DNA of 64,000 nucleotides from Methylomagnum ishizawai (GCF_900155475.1 NZ_FXAM01000001.1:186001-250000); one strand, 5' to 3'. Numbered from the stretch's first letter, positions 1 through 8,749 are shown. The notes: generated from the letters alone by a model not told the origin. Numbers and translations are program-made.

Positions 1-68
1 AGGGCGGCGATATGCCCGGTGAGTTGCTTGGCGGTGGCGGGGTTGCGGTATTCGGCGAGGTGTTTCAT
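1..68 (-). CDS. hypD: Hydrogenase maturation protein HypD, N-terminal fragment
   Basis: Only the first 22 or so codons are inside the window; the gene runs off the left edge. The readable start is MKHLAEYRNPATAKQL, which matches the usual HypD opening. HypD is an iron-sulfur protein that works with HypC as the scaffold on which the Fe(CN)2CO group of NiFe hydrogenase is assembled. The ATG overlaps the hypC stop by four bases (ATGA), the usual hypC-hypD coupling. The call rests on the short N-terminus plus the neighbour. Confidence 0.75.
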   Translation of the reverse strand, partial: MKHLAEYRNPATAKQLTGHIAA

Positions 69-313
69 GGGGTGTCGGCCTCGTCCGCATGCAGGGCCGC
101 GAGGGCGGCGAATTCGGCCAGGGCTTCCGCCGCCTCGGCCTCGTCCAGCCGGGAAATGGCGAAACCGGCATGGACGATCACGTAATCGCCGACCTGGGCC
201 TCGGGCACGAAGGCGAGGCTGGTTTCCTTGACGATGCCGCCGAAATTGACGCGGCCCGGCTGTTCGGGGCTGGCGGGGAGGCTGAGGATTTGTCCGGGGA
301 TGGCTAGGCACAT
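65..313 (-). CDS. hypC: Hydrogenase maturation chaperone HypC
   Basis: An 82-residue protein beginning MCLAIPGQI, the HypC/HupF signature, with the essential Cys at position 2 after the initiator Met. HypC shuttles the Fe(CN)2CO moiety between HypD and the large subunit of NiFe hydrogenase in the cytoplasm. Length is typical for the family. It overlaps hypD by ATGA, so the two are translationally coupled. Its partners hypA and hypB lie about 14 kb away near 14.4-15.7 kb, so the hyp set is split. No hydrogenase structural gene is visible in the window. Confidence 0.93.
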   Translation of the reverse strand: MCLAIPGQILSLPASPEQPGRVNFGGIVKETSLAFVPEAQVGDYVIVHAGFAISRLDEAEAAEALAEFAALAALHADEADTP

Positions 314-412
314 AGGGATGGCTGCGTGGGTTGGGCGCGTGGCGCGGATTCAACAAAGGGTCGGGAAACACGATGGCGGCGCTAGCGGGCGCTGTCAAGC
401 GCGGCAAAACCG

Positions 413-440
413 TTCACGGCCCGCCCCGAACGGCTAAAAT
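413..440 (+). promoter_or_regulatory. Possible sigma70 promoter for the SNF2 helicase gene
   Basis: A TTCACG box (413-418) lies 16 bp before TAAAAT (435-440), roughly 30 bp ahead of the helicase ATG at 472. It is in the divergent gap between hypC and the helicase gene. The call is by eye only. Confidence 0.35.
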
Positions 441-471
441 AGCCCGTTTTGCGCTCCGTTAAACACGCGAC

Positions 472-3400
472 ATGAAGGTATTGCATTGCGCATGGATTCC
501 CGAATCCGGCGAAAGCTTCGTCCAGGCGGGCGATTTCTGGCTCTGGGCGGAACAGGGCGGGACGGGCGCGGAGCGGGGTGGACGCCGCCATCCCCGCCAT
601 CTGCCCAAGACCGAACTCATCGCCTTCCTGGAAAATCCCCTGGGGCTGACGATTTCCTCTTATGAACGGCGCTTCCATTTCCTGGCCCGCGGCCTGTCCC
701 TGCCCACGGCGGAGGGACTGCCGGTGCCCGCGCCCGAATTCGAGCATGGCGGCGACGAGGAGCCGCCCCCCGCCGCGCTCGAACTGTGGGAACTCGATGC
801 CTACCGCCTGACCCGCCCCATCCGCCAATTGGGCGAACTGCGCTTCCTGGCCTATTACCATGGTCCCGAGGCCAAGCCCGGCGGCGACCTGCTGTTCTGG
901 CATTATTTCACCCAATCGCTGAAGGCGGTGATCCTGCGCGACCGCTATATCCCGGCCCTGGTCTACCGGGTGTCGCCCGAGGGCGGGCGCGAGCTGTACG
1001 CCGGTTGGGAGATCGTCTCCGACGACTACGAACGCCTGATCCACGACGCCGCCCAGCGGATGCCGGACGCCTGCGCCATCGTCGGCGGGTCGATGTATGA
1101 AAAAACCGGCCTGCTACGGCATTGCGCCGAGGTCTTGGTGAAACGCCTGGTGGCCCAGGCGGCGGAAGGTTCGGCCTTGGAACGCGGCCTGCGCGGCACC
1201 TTGCTCGAAGCCTGCGTGGCCGAGGGCGAACCCGTGCCGTGGAAGGCCGGCGAGCCGGTGACGCTGTACCGCCAATGGCAGGCGTGGCGCGGCAAGCTGG
1301 CGGCGCGGCGCGAGGAATCCGATTTCACCCTGGTGCTGCAATTGCACGAAGCCTTCGGCGAGCGCGAGGCGTGGCGGTTGGAACTCTTGGTCGCTCCGCG
1401 CCAGGAGCCTTCCCGCCAAGTACCGTTAGCCGAATATTGGCGCATGGACACAAAAGCCAAGCGGACGCTGGGCCTGTTGTGCGGCGGCGATTTGGACAAA
1501 AAACTCTTGCTGGCCCTGGGTCAGGCGGCGCGGATTTACCCGCCGCTGTGGGAAGGCTTGGACGAGGCCCGGCCTTGGGGCATCGCCCTGGGGCTGGAAG
1601 ATGCCTTCGCCTTCCTGCACGAAGGGGCGTGGGTGTTGGAGGACGCCGGGTTCATGGTGCTGGTGCCCGCGTGGTGGACGCCGCAAGGCCGCCGCCGGGC
1701 CAAGGTCCGGCTCCGGGCCGGCGGTAAGCATCCCACCGGCAGCGGGCGACGCGATGCGCTCGACGTGAGCAGCCTCATCGCCTACCGCTACGACTTGGCC
1801 TTGGGCGACGAAGTCCTGGACGAACAGGAATGGCAAAGTCTGGTCGAGAGTAAATCGCCCTTGGTGCGGTTCCGGGGCCGTTGGCTGGCCTTGGACCGCG
1901 ACAAGATGCGCGAAATGCTGGACTTCTGGCGTCGCCACCAACAGGGCGACAGCGGCATGAGCCTCCCCGAGTTGATGCGGAAGGCGGCGGAGGACGAGGA
2001 CTTCTTCGAGATCGAGGCCCGCGACAACCTGGCCGAAATGCTGGACAAGCTCAGGGACCACAGCCGCTTGCAGCCCGCCGCCGACCCGCCCGGTTTCGGC
2101 GCGGCCTTGCGCGATTACCAGCGCCGCGGTTTGGCTTGGATCGCCTTCCTGGAAAGCCTGGGGCTGAATGGCTGCCTGGCCGACGACATGGGCCTCGGGA
2201 AAACCATCCAGGTGCTGGCCCGCTTGGCCGAGGAGCGAGTCGGCGGGGCCAAGGTCGCGCCGACTTTGTTGGTCGCGCCGACCTCGGTCATCGGCAACTG
2301 GAAACGCGAGATCGAGCGCTTCACGCCGGAACTCCGGGCCTTCATCCACCACGGCACGGTCCGGCTGCGCGACGCGGCCAAGTTCCAAGCCATCTGCCTG
2401 GACCATGACGTGGTCATCACCTCCTACGCCCTGGCCCGCAAGGACGAAAAAGTGCTGGCCCCCATCGCCTGGAAACGGGTGGTGCTGGACGAGGCCCAGA
2501 ACATCAAGAACCCGCTTTCGGCCCAGACCAAGGCCGTGCTGAAGCTCAACGCCGAGCATCGCTTGGCCCTGACCGGCACCCCGGTGGAAAACCGCCTGCT
2601 CGACCTGTGGTCGATCTTCAACTTCCTCAATCCGGGTTATCTCGGTCGGCAATCGCATTTCCGCCAGCGCTACGAACTGCCGATCCAGCGCGACAACGAC
2701 CCGCGTTCCGCCGAAACCCTCAAGCGGCTGATCGAGCCGTTCGTGTTGCGCCGGGTCAAAACCGATCCCGATATCATGCGCGACCTGCCCGACAAGTTGG
2801 AAAACCGCCAGTTCTGCAACCTGTGCCGGGAACAGGCTTCGCTGTACGAAGCCGTGGTGCGCGATGTGGAACGGCATTTGAACGAGGCCGAAGGCTTCAA
2901 CCGCCAAGGCTTGATCCTCTCGACCCTGACCCGGCTCAAGCAAATCTGCAACCACCCGACCCAGTTCCTGCGCGATGGCAGCCCGTTCAGCCCGCTGCGC
3001 TCGCCCAAGCTGGAACGGCTGCGGGATATGCTGGGCGATGTGGTCGGCGAAGGCGAAAGCGCCCTGGTGTTCACCCAATTCGCCGAAATCGGCGAGCGCC
3101 TGGAAAAATATCTGGCCGAGGCGCTGGATTGCCCGATCTATTACCTGCACGGTGCGGTGCCCGCCGCCAAGCGCGAGCGGATGATCGCCGAGTTCCAAAA
3201 TCCCGACACCGGCCCCGCCGTGTTCGTGCTGTCGCTCAGGGCGGGCGGGGTGGGCATCACCCTGACCAAGGCCAACCATGTGTTCCATTTCGACCGCTGG
3301 TGGAATCCGGCGGTGGAGGACCAGGCCACCGACCGCGCCTTCCGCATCGGCCAGCAAAAGAACGTGTTCGTCCACAAGTTCATCACGCTCGGCACCTTGG

Positions 3401-3543
3401 AGGAGCGCATCGACCGCTTGATCGAGGAAAAGAAGGAAGTGGCCTCGCTCATCGTCGGCAACGACGAATCCTGGCTCAGCCGCTTGGATAACGAGACCTT
3501 CCGCGAGTTGATCGCCTTGAACCGGATGGCGGTGTTGGAATAG
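472..3543 (+). CDS. SNF2-family DEAD/DEAH helicase (YwqA/HepA-like)
   Basis: A 1023-residue SWI2/SNF2-type ATPase. The first ~500 residues resemble the bacterial SNF2-associated N-terminal region. The motor follows: Walker A DDMGLGKT near residue 573, the DEAQ box (VLDEAQNIKN) near 672, motif III LTGTPVENRL, then the C-terminal helicase domain with SLRAGGVGITL and the ATDRAFRIGQ motif. Such proteins remodel protein-DNA complexes or RNA polymerase; the exact role is unknown. In many bacteria a SWIM zinc-finger gene sits right beside this helicase. Here the SWIM gene is at 5249, with dhaLK in between. Confidence 0.93.
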   Translation: MKVLHCAWIPESGESFVQAGDFWLWAEQGGTGAERGGRRHPRHLPKTELIAFLENPLGLTISSYERRFHFLARGLSLPTAEGLPVPAPEFEHGGDEEPPPAALELWELDAYRLTRPIRQLGELRFLAYYHGPEAKPGGDLLFWHYFTQSLKAVILRDRYIPALVYRVSPEGGRELYAGWEIVSDDYERLIHDAAQRMPDACAIVGGSMYEKTGLLRHCAEVLVKRLVAQAAEGSALERGLRGTLLEACVAEGEPVPWKAGEPVTLYRQWQAWRGKLAARREESDFTLVLQLHEAFGEREAWRLELLVAPRQEPSRQVPLAEYWRMDTKAKRTLGLLCGGDLDKKLLLALGQAARIYPPLWEGLDEARPWGIALGLEDAFAFLHEGAWVLEDAGFMVLVPAWWTPQGRRRAKVRLRAGGKHPTGSGRRDALDVSSLIAYRYDLALGDEVLDEQEWQSLVESKSPLVRFRGRWLALDRDKMREMLDFWRRHQQGDSGMSLPELMRKAAEDEDFFEIEARDNLAEMLDKLRDHSRLQPAADPPGFGAALRDYQRRGLAWIAFLESLGLNGCLADDMGLGKTIQVLARLAEERVGGAKVAPTLLVAPTSVIGNWKREIERFTPELRAFIHHGTVRLRDAAKFQAICLDHDVVITSYALARKDEKVLAPIAWKRVVLDEAQNIKNPLSAQTKAVLKLNAEHRLALTGTPVENRLLDLWSIFNFLNPGYLGRQSHFRQRYELPIQRDNDPRSAETLKRLIEPFVLRRVKTDPDIMRDLPDKLENRQFCNLCREQASLYEAVVRDVERHLNEAEGFNRQGLILSTLTRLKQICNHPTQFLRDGSPFSPLRSPKLERLRDMLGDVVGEGESALVFTQFAEIGERLEKYLAEALDCPIYYLHGAVPAAKRERMIAEFQNPDTGPAVFVLSLRAGGVGITLTKANHVFHFDRWWNPAVEDQATDRAFRIGQQKNVFVHKFITLGTLEERIDRLIEEKKEVASLIVGNDESWLSRLDNETFRELIALNRMAVLE

Positions 3544-3596
3544 CGGGCGGGTAGAATACCGTCGATCCGACATCGTCCATCAGCACGGGTAAGCCC

Positions 3597-4223
3597 ATGA
3601 ACACCGAATCCATCCTCCGCGCCGCCGAAGCCATCCAAGCCGCCCTCCTGGCTCACGAAGCCGATATCGAAGCGCTGGACCGCGCCATCGGCGATGGCGA
3701 CCATTTCATCAATATGAAGCGCGGGGCGGCGGCCGTGGTCGCGCTGCGCGACGAATTGGCCACGCTCGCGCCGGACGCCGCTTTGCACAAGATCGGCATG
3801 AAGCTCTTATCCAGCATCGGCGGCGCGTCCGGGCCGTTGATCGCCAGCTTTTTCCTGGCGATGGCGAAAACAATGCAAGAGCGGGGCGCGGACGGCTGGC
3901 CGCAGATCGCCGCCGCTTTCGCCGCCGGGGTCGCGGCCATCCAGAGCCGGGGCAAGGCCGATGTCGGCGAGAAGACCCTACTGGACGTGCTGATTCCGGT
4001 GTCGCGCTGCTTCACCCGGCTGGCAGAGGCGGGCACCGAACCCGCCACGCTGTGCGCCGAACTCAAGCGCGAAGCCGAGCAAGGCATGGAATCCACCCGC
4101 GACATGATCGCCAGCAAGGGCCGCGCCGCCTTCCTGGGCGAACGCGCCATCGGCCATATCGATCCGGGGGCCAAGACCAGCCAAGTCATGATCTGCACCG
4201 TGTGCGATTTGGCCTCGACTTGA
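3597..4223 (+). CDS. dhaL: Dihydroxyacetone kinase ADP/ATP-binding subunit DhaL
   Basis: 208 residues, the normal length of free-standing DhaL. Visible motifs are the Mg-nucleotide aspartates in AIGDGDHFINMKRG, then LLSSIGGASGPL, SRGKADVGEKTLLDV and GERAIGHIDPGA, all close to E. coli DhaL. DhaL carries the nucleotide and phosphorylates dihydroxyacetone held by DhaK. In PTS-linked systems DhaM recharges the bound ADP; no dhaM is seen here, so the phosphoryl donor is open. The gene order L then K is the reverse of E. coli dhaKLM. The spacing to dhaK (32 bp) suggests one operon. Confidence 0.93.
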   Translation: MNTESILRAAEAIQAALLAHEADIEALDRAIGDGDHFINMKRGAAAVVALRDELATLAPDAALHKIGMKLLSSIGGASGPLIASFFLAMAKTMQERGADGWPQIAAAFAAGVAAIQSRGKADVGEKTLLDVLIPVSRCFTRLAEAGTEPATLCAELKREAEQGMESTRDMIASKGRAAFLGERAIGHIDPGAKTSQVMICTVCDLAST

Positions 4224-4255
4224 AATCCCATCCCCTCCATCAGGAACCCCAGCCC

Positions 4256-5245
4256 ATGAAGAAATTTATCAACGCGGTGGACGACGTTTTGGTCGAGAGC
4301 CTGTCCGGTTTCGCGGCGGCCCATGCCGATCTGGTCCGGCTCCAACTCGATCCGCATTACCTGTGCCGGGCGCAAAAAGCCCAAAACAAGGTCGCGATCC
4401 TCTCGGGCGGCGGCTCCGGCCACGAGCCTTTGCACGGCGGTTTCGTGGGTTATGGGATGCTGGACGCGGCCTGTCCCGGCCATGTGTTCACCTCGCCGAC
4501 CCCGGACCAGATGCTCGCCGCCGCCGAAGCGGTCGAAGCGGGCCGGGGCGTGTTGTTCATCGTCAAGAACTACGCCGGGGACGTGATGAATTTCGAGATG
4601 GCGGCGGAACTGCTGCCCTTCGACCACGCCACCGTGTTGACCAGCGACGACGTGGCGGTCGAGGATTCCACCTACACCACCGGACGCCGCGGCGTGGCCG
4701 GCACCTTGATCGTGGAGAAAGTGGTCGGGAGCCTCGCCGAAACCGGGGCCGATTTGGCGGCCTGCCAAGCCCTGGGCGAGAAGGTCAACCGCCGTACCGC
4801 CTCCATGGGCGTGGCCCTGAGCAGTTGCACCGTACCGGCGGCGGGCCGCCCCACCTTCGACATCGGCCCGGACGAACTGGAAATGGGCGTCGGCATCCAC
4901 GGCGAACCGGGACGCCGCCGCGAAGCGCTGCGCCCGGCGGATGCCCTCGTCGGCGATTTGCTCGCCGCCCTCCTCGAAGACCTGAAACCGCAGCCGGATA
5001 GCCGGGCCTTGCTGTTGGTGAATGGCTTCGGCGGCACGCCCTTGATGGAACTGTATTTGCTCTACCACGCGGCGGCGCGGTGGCTGGCGGAACGGGGAGT
5101 GGCGGTGGAACGCTCCCTGGTCGGCAATTACGTGACCTCGCTGGACATGGCCGGGGCTTCGCTCACGCTGTGCTTGCTGGACGACGAAATCCGCGCCCAT
5201 TGGGACGCGCCGGTACACACCCCAGCCTTGCGCTGGGGCCGCTAA
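4256..5245 (+). CDS. dhaK: Dihydroxyacetone kinase substrate-binding subunit DhaK
   Basis: 329 residues from the ATG at 4256, which gives the family start MKKFINAVDDV; the open frame further upstream overlaps dhaL and is discarded. GGGSGHEPLHGGFVG near the N-terminus and VGIHGEPG around residue 215 are DhaK hallmarks; His215 is the residue expected to bind dihydroxyacetone covalently (His218 in E. coli). It works with DhaL to make dihydroxyacetone phosphate. In a C1-using organism it could feed formaldehyde- or sugar-derived dihydroxyacetone into triose phosphates, which is inference. The next gene starts 3 bp after the stop. Confidence 0.95.
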   Translation: MKKFINAVDDVLVESLSGFAAAHADLVRLQLDPHYLCRAQKAQNKVAILSGGGSGHEPLHGGFVGYGMLDAACPGHVFTSPTPDQMLAAAEAVEAGRGVLFIVKNYAGDVMNFEMAAELLPFDHATVLTSDDVAVEDSTYTTGRRGVAGTLIVEKVVGSLAETGADLAACQALGEKVNRRTASMGVALSSCTVPAAGRPTFDIGPDELEMGVGIHGEPGRRREALRPADALVGDLLAALLEDLKPQPDSRALLLVNGFGGTPLMELYLLYHAAARWLAERGVAVERSLVGNYVTSLDMAGASLTLCLLDDEIRAHWDAPVHTPALRWGR

Positions 5246-5248
5246 GCC

Positions 5249-6091
5249 ATGGCGATCAAGCAAGGCAAGACCTGGTGGGGCCGCCGTTTCCTCGAAGGCT
5301 TGGAAACCTTCACCGAAAGCGGGCGCTTGGCGCGGGGCCGGCAGTATGCCGCCGCCCAGCGCATCGTCGAATGGGGCATCCGTGGCAGCCGGGTCGAGGC
5401 GCAAGTGAAAGGGCAGGCCAGCCCGTACTATGGCGTCTATGAAGAGCCGGTGTATCGGACCCTGGTCGAATTCACGCCCATCCCCGACACGGCCTGGGAC
5501 GAGGCCATCGGCCAGATCGGCGGCAAAGCCGGGTTCGTCTGCCGGTTGTTGTTCAACGAGATGCCGGACGAGATCGAGCGGCCCCTGGCCCAACTCGGGC
5601 TGTCGCTCCTGCCCCAGGGCCGCAAGGATGTCGCCACCGCGTGTTCCTGCCCCGACCCCGGAAAGCCCTGCAAGCATGTCGCCGCGCTGTATTACGCCCT
5701 GGCGGCCAAGCTGGACCACGATCCTTTCCTGCTGTTCGAACTACGCGGCTTGTCCCGCGCCGATTTGGCGCTGCGGCTCAAGGCCACGCCCTTGGGTTCG
5801 GCCCTGGCGGCGGCGCTGACCGAGAACCTGGGCGAACCCGAACCCGCCCGCACATTCTTCCACCGCCCGGAGCCTATCGCCTTGCCCGCCACGGTGTCGC
5901 CCAGGGATTTCTGGCGCGGGGCCAAGCGCTTGCCGCAGGGGGTGGAATCGCCGCCGCCCGCCGCTTTATCCGGCATCCTGATCCGCAAGGGCGGGGATTA
6001 CCCGCCGTTCTGGGATAAGGAATTGTCCTTCGTCGAGGCGATGGACGGCTTCTACGAGCAGGTGCGCAAGAAGGCCAAGGATTGGATGTAA
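5249..6091 (+). CDS. SWIM zinc-finger protein (YwqB-like)
   Basis: 280 residues with a SWIM-type zinc motif, C132-x-C134-x6-C141-x-H143, in a region reading ACSCPDPGKPCKHVAA. The N-terminal part (WWGRRFLEGLE, then YAAAQRIVEWGIRGSRVEAQVKG) matches bacterial SWIM proteins usually encoded next to SNF2 helicases. The motif is thought to bind DNA or protein; the function of the pair is not settled. It begins 3 bp after dhaK. The expected partner is the SNF2 gene ending at 3543, so dhaLK appears to have been inserted between the pair. Confidence 0.88.
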   Translation: MAIKQGKTWWGRRFLEGLETFTESGRLARGRQYAAAQRIVEWGIRGSRVEAQVKGQASPYYGVYEEPVYRTLVEFTPIPDTAWDEAIGQIGGKAGFVCRLLFNEMPDEIERPLAQLGLSLLPQGRKDVATACSCPDPGKPCKHVAALYYALAAKLDHDPFLLFELRGLSRADLALRLKATPLGSALAAALTENLGEPEPARTFFHRPEPIALPATVSPRDFWRGAKRLPQGVESPPPAALSGILIRKGGDYPPFWDKELSFVEAMDGFYEQVRKKAKDWM

Positions 6092-6092
6092 G

Positions 6093-6111
6093 ACGGCAAT
6101 AGGCCGTTTTT
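6093..6111 (+). terminator. Short hairpin with T-run after the SWIM gene
   Basis: ACGGC (6093-6097), a 5-base loop, GCCGT (6103-6107) and then TTTTT, directly after the SWIM stop. The stem is short, so it may be a weak intrinsic terminator. A TATAGT box at 6114-6119 could serve the next gene. Confidence 0.5.
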
Positions 6112-6157
6112 GCTATAGTCGGGCCTTTGCAACCATTACAAAAAGCGAGGGATTTTT

Positions 6158-6553
6158 ATGGAATCGCAAGCCGTGAAGGCGGGTTTGGCGTTCGCCGTGC
6201 TGATGATCGTGGGCTTCATCCTGGTCGGCACCACCCGCGAGACGCCGCAGGAGAAAATGCAGGGCGCGTTCCTGCAAACCTCGAATATGCTGGCCACCCT
6301 GGCCCTGAAGAAATGCGGCGAGGCGGTGAAAGCCGAAACCGGCAGCGAGCCTTACACGCCCTCCCAAACCGATGGCGACCACATGTCCCATGTCACCTTG
6401 ATCTGGGAGAACATCGGTTCCGCCAAACGGGCCGAATGCCGCTATGTCATGGACCAGGGCATCAGCTTGTTGCAGATCGACGACCGCAAGGTGATCGAGA
6501 ATACCGCCGCCACCGGCACCGCCGCCCCGGCGCAGAAACCCGCGCATCATTGA
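6158..6553 (+). CDS. Membrane-anchored hypothetical protein
   Basis: 131 residues. A hydrophobic stretch at about residues 8-24 (GLAFAVLMIVGFILVGT) looks like an uncleaved signal anchor, so the rest should be periplasmic. Two cysteines (KKCGEA and AECRYV) could form a disulfide. The C-terminal tail is rich in Ala, Pro and His. The gene has its own T-rich leader with GCGAGG ahead of the ATG. I do not recognise the family. Downstream it faces hemG convergently across 165 bp with no clear feature. Confidence 0.7.
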   Translation: MESQAVKAGLAFAVLMIVGFILVGTTRETPQEKMQGAFLQTSNMLATLALKKCGEAVKAETGSEPYTPSQTDGDHMSHVTLIWENIGSAKRAECRYVMDQGISLLQIDDRKVIENTAATGTAAPAQKPAHH

Positions 6554-6718
6554 GGCCGTTCCGGTCCCGCCGTGGTGGTCGGACGCAACGTCCCCGCATC
6601 GGTCCGGGACTACGAGCAATGACTAAGCTACCGGCGGGCCGGGCCGCGCCCTCAAGCTGGACGGAGTGCGCGAATTCACCGTCATCGTGCGCCTATGGGC
6701 GGAACGGCTGGACGCCCA

Positions 6719-7264
6719 CTATCGGGCCGTAGCCCCGGATTCCGGGGCGGCGACCCGTGCCAGGAAATCCTCGGCGAATCCGTCCACCGCTTCCCAATCG
6801 GTATAGTCGTAATCGCGCGAGGCATCGGTATCTCCCCCCGCCATCCTGACGAACAAGCGCACCAAGCCCCGCGTGAACGGCGTATAGCGGCTATAAGGCA
6901 AAGCCCCGCCGAAAATGGCGGTCAGCGGCGGACGCCAGCGGGTGCGGGAAAGATAGGCCTCCAGATATTTCCGGGCCACCAAGGGCCGGGCACCAGGTCC
7001 GCCCCCCGTGAGGCTAACCGAGAAGAAGGCGGCGGGCCGGGCCGCCAGCGCCTGGCGGTGGCGGAAACCCCACAGGTGCGCGGCCAAAGAGTGATGCCCG
7101 TAGTGGATGGACGCCCCGACGATCACGGCCTCGTAGGCGGCGGGGTCGCCGTCGTCTGGACGGCACTCCACGTGGTGGCCCGCCCCGGCCAAGCGGGCCG
7201 CGATCCGTTCGGCGATGCGTCCGGTCTGGCCTTCGCGGGTGAAATAAACGATCAGTATACGCAT
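6719..7264 (-). CDS. hemG: Menaquinone-dependent protoporphyrinogen oxidase, flavodoxin-like
   Basis: 181 residues, the same length as E. coli HemG. The N-terminal flavodoxin phosphate-binding loop reads YFTREGQTGRIAERIA, followed by VIVGASIHYGHH and the FMN-side loop FFSVSLTG. The C-terminal part, with RDYDYTDWEAVDGFAEDF, is also family-typical. HemG oxidises protoporphyrinogen IX to protoporphyrin IX in haem synthesis, passing electrons to quinone at the inner membrane. The gene stands alone and faces the preceding gene convergently. A flavodoxin-domain protein of another role cannot be fully excluded. Confidence 0.85.
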   Translation of the reverse strand: MRILIVYFTREGQTGRIAERIAARLAGAGHHVECRPDDGDPAAYEAVIVGASIHYGHHSLAAHLWGFRHRQALAARPAAFFSVSLTGGGPGARPLVARKYLEAYLSRTRWRPPLTAIFGGALPYSRYTPFTRGLVRLFVRMAGGDTDASRDYDYTDWEAVDGFAEDFLARVAAPESGATAR

Positions 7265-7286
7265 GGTCGATTCTGGATTGGGTGAA

Positions 7287-7323
7287 GGAACCGGGCGGGT
7301 TTCCCGGCGGCCCGTCCGGTTCC
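7287..7323 (-). terminator. Inverted repeat between the BON-LysM gene and hemG
   Basis: GGAACCGG (7287-7294) pairs with CCGGTTCC (7316-7323), just past the stop of the BON-LysM gene. No T-run follows on the minus strand, so termination is not certain. Confidence 0.4.
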
Positions 7324-7330
7324 CATGGGA

Positions 7331-7804
7331 TCAGGGCTGGGGAATCCTGATTTTCTGCCCGACGAAAATGCTGTCCGGGTGTTTGATGACTTCCCGGTTG
7401 GCGTCGAACAATTTCATATATTGGCCGCCGTCCCCGTAAAAGCGCCGGGCCAGGGCCGAGAGGGTATCGCCCTGCTGGATCACATAATAGTCCACCGGGG
7501 TCGCCGCCCCACCGCCCGCCGATTGGAGTTCGGCGGGCGGTGGGGTCGGGGCATCGACCACCTGGATTTCGCTGATGGCCTTCCCCACGCCCTTGACATT
7601 CCCGGCCATGAGGATGGCTTTTTCCACCGCGTCCCAACTGCGGCTGGTGCCGCGCAAGGTCACGAAACCTTTCTGGTAAAGGACTTCCAGATTGTCGATG
7701 CCGGGATTGTCGGCCTCGATATAGGCTTTGATTTTCCCGGCGGCTTCCTCGTCGGAATGGAACAAGGCATTCCCGATATCGCGGACAAAATCGAACAAGC
7801 TCAT
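7331..7804 (-). CDS. BON and LysM domain protein (Kbp/YgaU-like)
   Basis: 157 residues from the ATG at 7804, chosen because an AAGGAGG ribosome site lies 8 bases upstream; a frame extension of 18 codons is discarded. The N-terminal half is a BON domain (YIEADNPGIDNLEVLYQKGFVTL, then VGKAISEIQVV). The C-terminal half is a LysM domain (VIQQGDTLSALARRFYGDG, then IFVGQKIRIP). This matches E. coli Kbp/YgaU (149 residues), a cytoplasmic K+-binding protein. There is no signal peptide, which supports the cytoplasmic version over a cell-wall protein. Confidence 0.85.
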   Translation of the reverse strand: MSLFDFVRDIGNALFHSDEEAAGKIKAYIEADNPGIDNLEVLYQKGFVTLRGTSRSWDAVEKAILMAGNVKGVGKAISEIQVVDAPTPPPAELQSAGGGAATPVDYYVIQQGDTLSALARRFYGDGGQYMKLFDANREVIKHPDSIFVGQKIRIPQP

Positions 7805-7891
7805 CACCGTTACCTCCTTTGTAAGCGGTCGCACCGGACGGGCCGCGCCGGACTCCATGAAGCCGGCGCGTGGGCCTAAAGTAGCACCCGG

Positions 7892-8749
7892 CTAGGCCGA
7901 CTCCAACCCCAAGTTCTTCCAAATCCCCAGCACCGCCTCGGCTTGGTTCAGGGTATAAAAGTGCAGTCCCGGCGCGCCCTGCTCCAACAAACGGCGGCAC
8001 AAATCGCTCACCACCTCCAGGCCGAAGGCGCGGATGGCGGCGCGGTCGTCGCCCAGGGCTTCCAGGCGCTTCCTGACCCAGCGCGGAATATCGGCCCCGC
8101 ACATCTCGGAGAAGCGCGCGATCTGGGTGTAATTGGTGATCGGCATGATGCCGGGGGTGATGGGGAGATCGAGGCCCAGCTTTTCGCAATCGTCGATGAA
8201 GCGGAAATAGGCTTCGGGATTGAAGAAATATTGGGTGATGGCGCTATTGGCCCCGGCGTCCACCTTGCGCTTGAAGTTTTTAAGATCGGCTTCGATGCCC
8301 TGGGCTTGCGGGTGCATTTCCGGGTAGGCCGCGACCTCGATATGGAAATGGTCGCCGGTTTCCTCGCGGATGAACGTCACCAGTTCGTTGGCATAGCGGA
8401 ATTCCCCCGCCGACATCATCCCCGAAGGCATATCGCCGCGCAGGGCCACGATATGGCGGATACCCTGGCTCTGATAAGCGTGCAGCACCTCGCGCATATT
8501 GTCGCGGGTCGAGGCCACGCAGGAGAGATGCGGGGCGGCTTCCAGACCATAGGCGGTTTGCAGGTTCACCACGGTCTCGAAGGTCTTCTCGCGGGTCGAG
8601 CCCGCCGCGCCGAAAGTGACCGAGCAGAACTTGGGCCGGAGCGGGGCGAGTTTGGCCAGGGTGTTATTCAAGCTGGTTTCCGCCTCCGGGGTTTTGGGCG
8701 GGAAGAATTCCAGGCTGTAGACTTGGGAATATTGTTGTTGGGAGCGCAT
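7892..8749 (-). CDS. metF: 5,10-methylenetetrahydrofolate reductase MetF
   Basis: 285 residues, close to E. coli MetF (296). YSLEFFPPKTPEAE at the N-terminus holds the catalytic Glu; VTFGAAGSTREKT, HIVALRGDMP and ITQYFFNPEAYFRF are diagnostic, the last in the FAD/folate-binding region. It makes 5-methyltetrahydrofolate for methionine synthase, with FAD and NADH. It closes the minus-strand methyl-cycle block metK-uma2-ahcY-GT61-metF, with a 62-bp gap to the glycosyltransferase gene upstream. An alternative Met lies nowhere close, so the start is firm. Confidence 0.96.
   Translation of the reverse strand: MRSQQQYSQVYSLEFFPPKTPEAETSLNNTLAKLAPLRPKFCSVTFGAAGSTREKTFETVVNLQTAYGLEAAPHLSCVASTRDNMREVLHAYQSQGIRHIVALRGDMPSGMMSAGEFRYANELVTFIREETGDHFHIEVAAYPEMHPQAQGIEADLKNFKRKVDAGANSAITQYFFNPEAYFRFIDDCEKLGLDLPITPGIMPITNYTQIARFSEMCGADIPRWVRKRLEALGDDRAAIRAFGLEVVSDLCRRLLEQGAPGLHFYTLNQAEAVLGIWKNLGLESA

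Noticed and set aside
1426-3573. 715-codon minus-strand open frame
   Set aside because: It is fully antisense to the SNF2 helicase, whose motifs are intact; long antisense frames are common in high-GC DNA.
3653-5719. 688-codon minus-strand open frame
   Set aside because: Antisense to dhaL, dhaK and the SWIM gene, with no recognisable motif.
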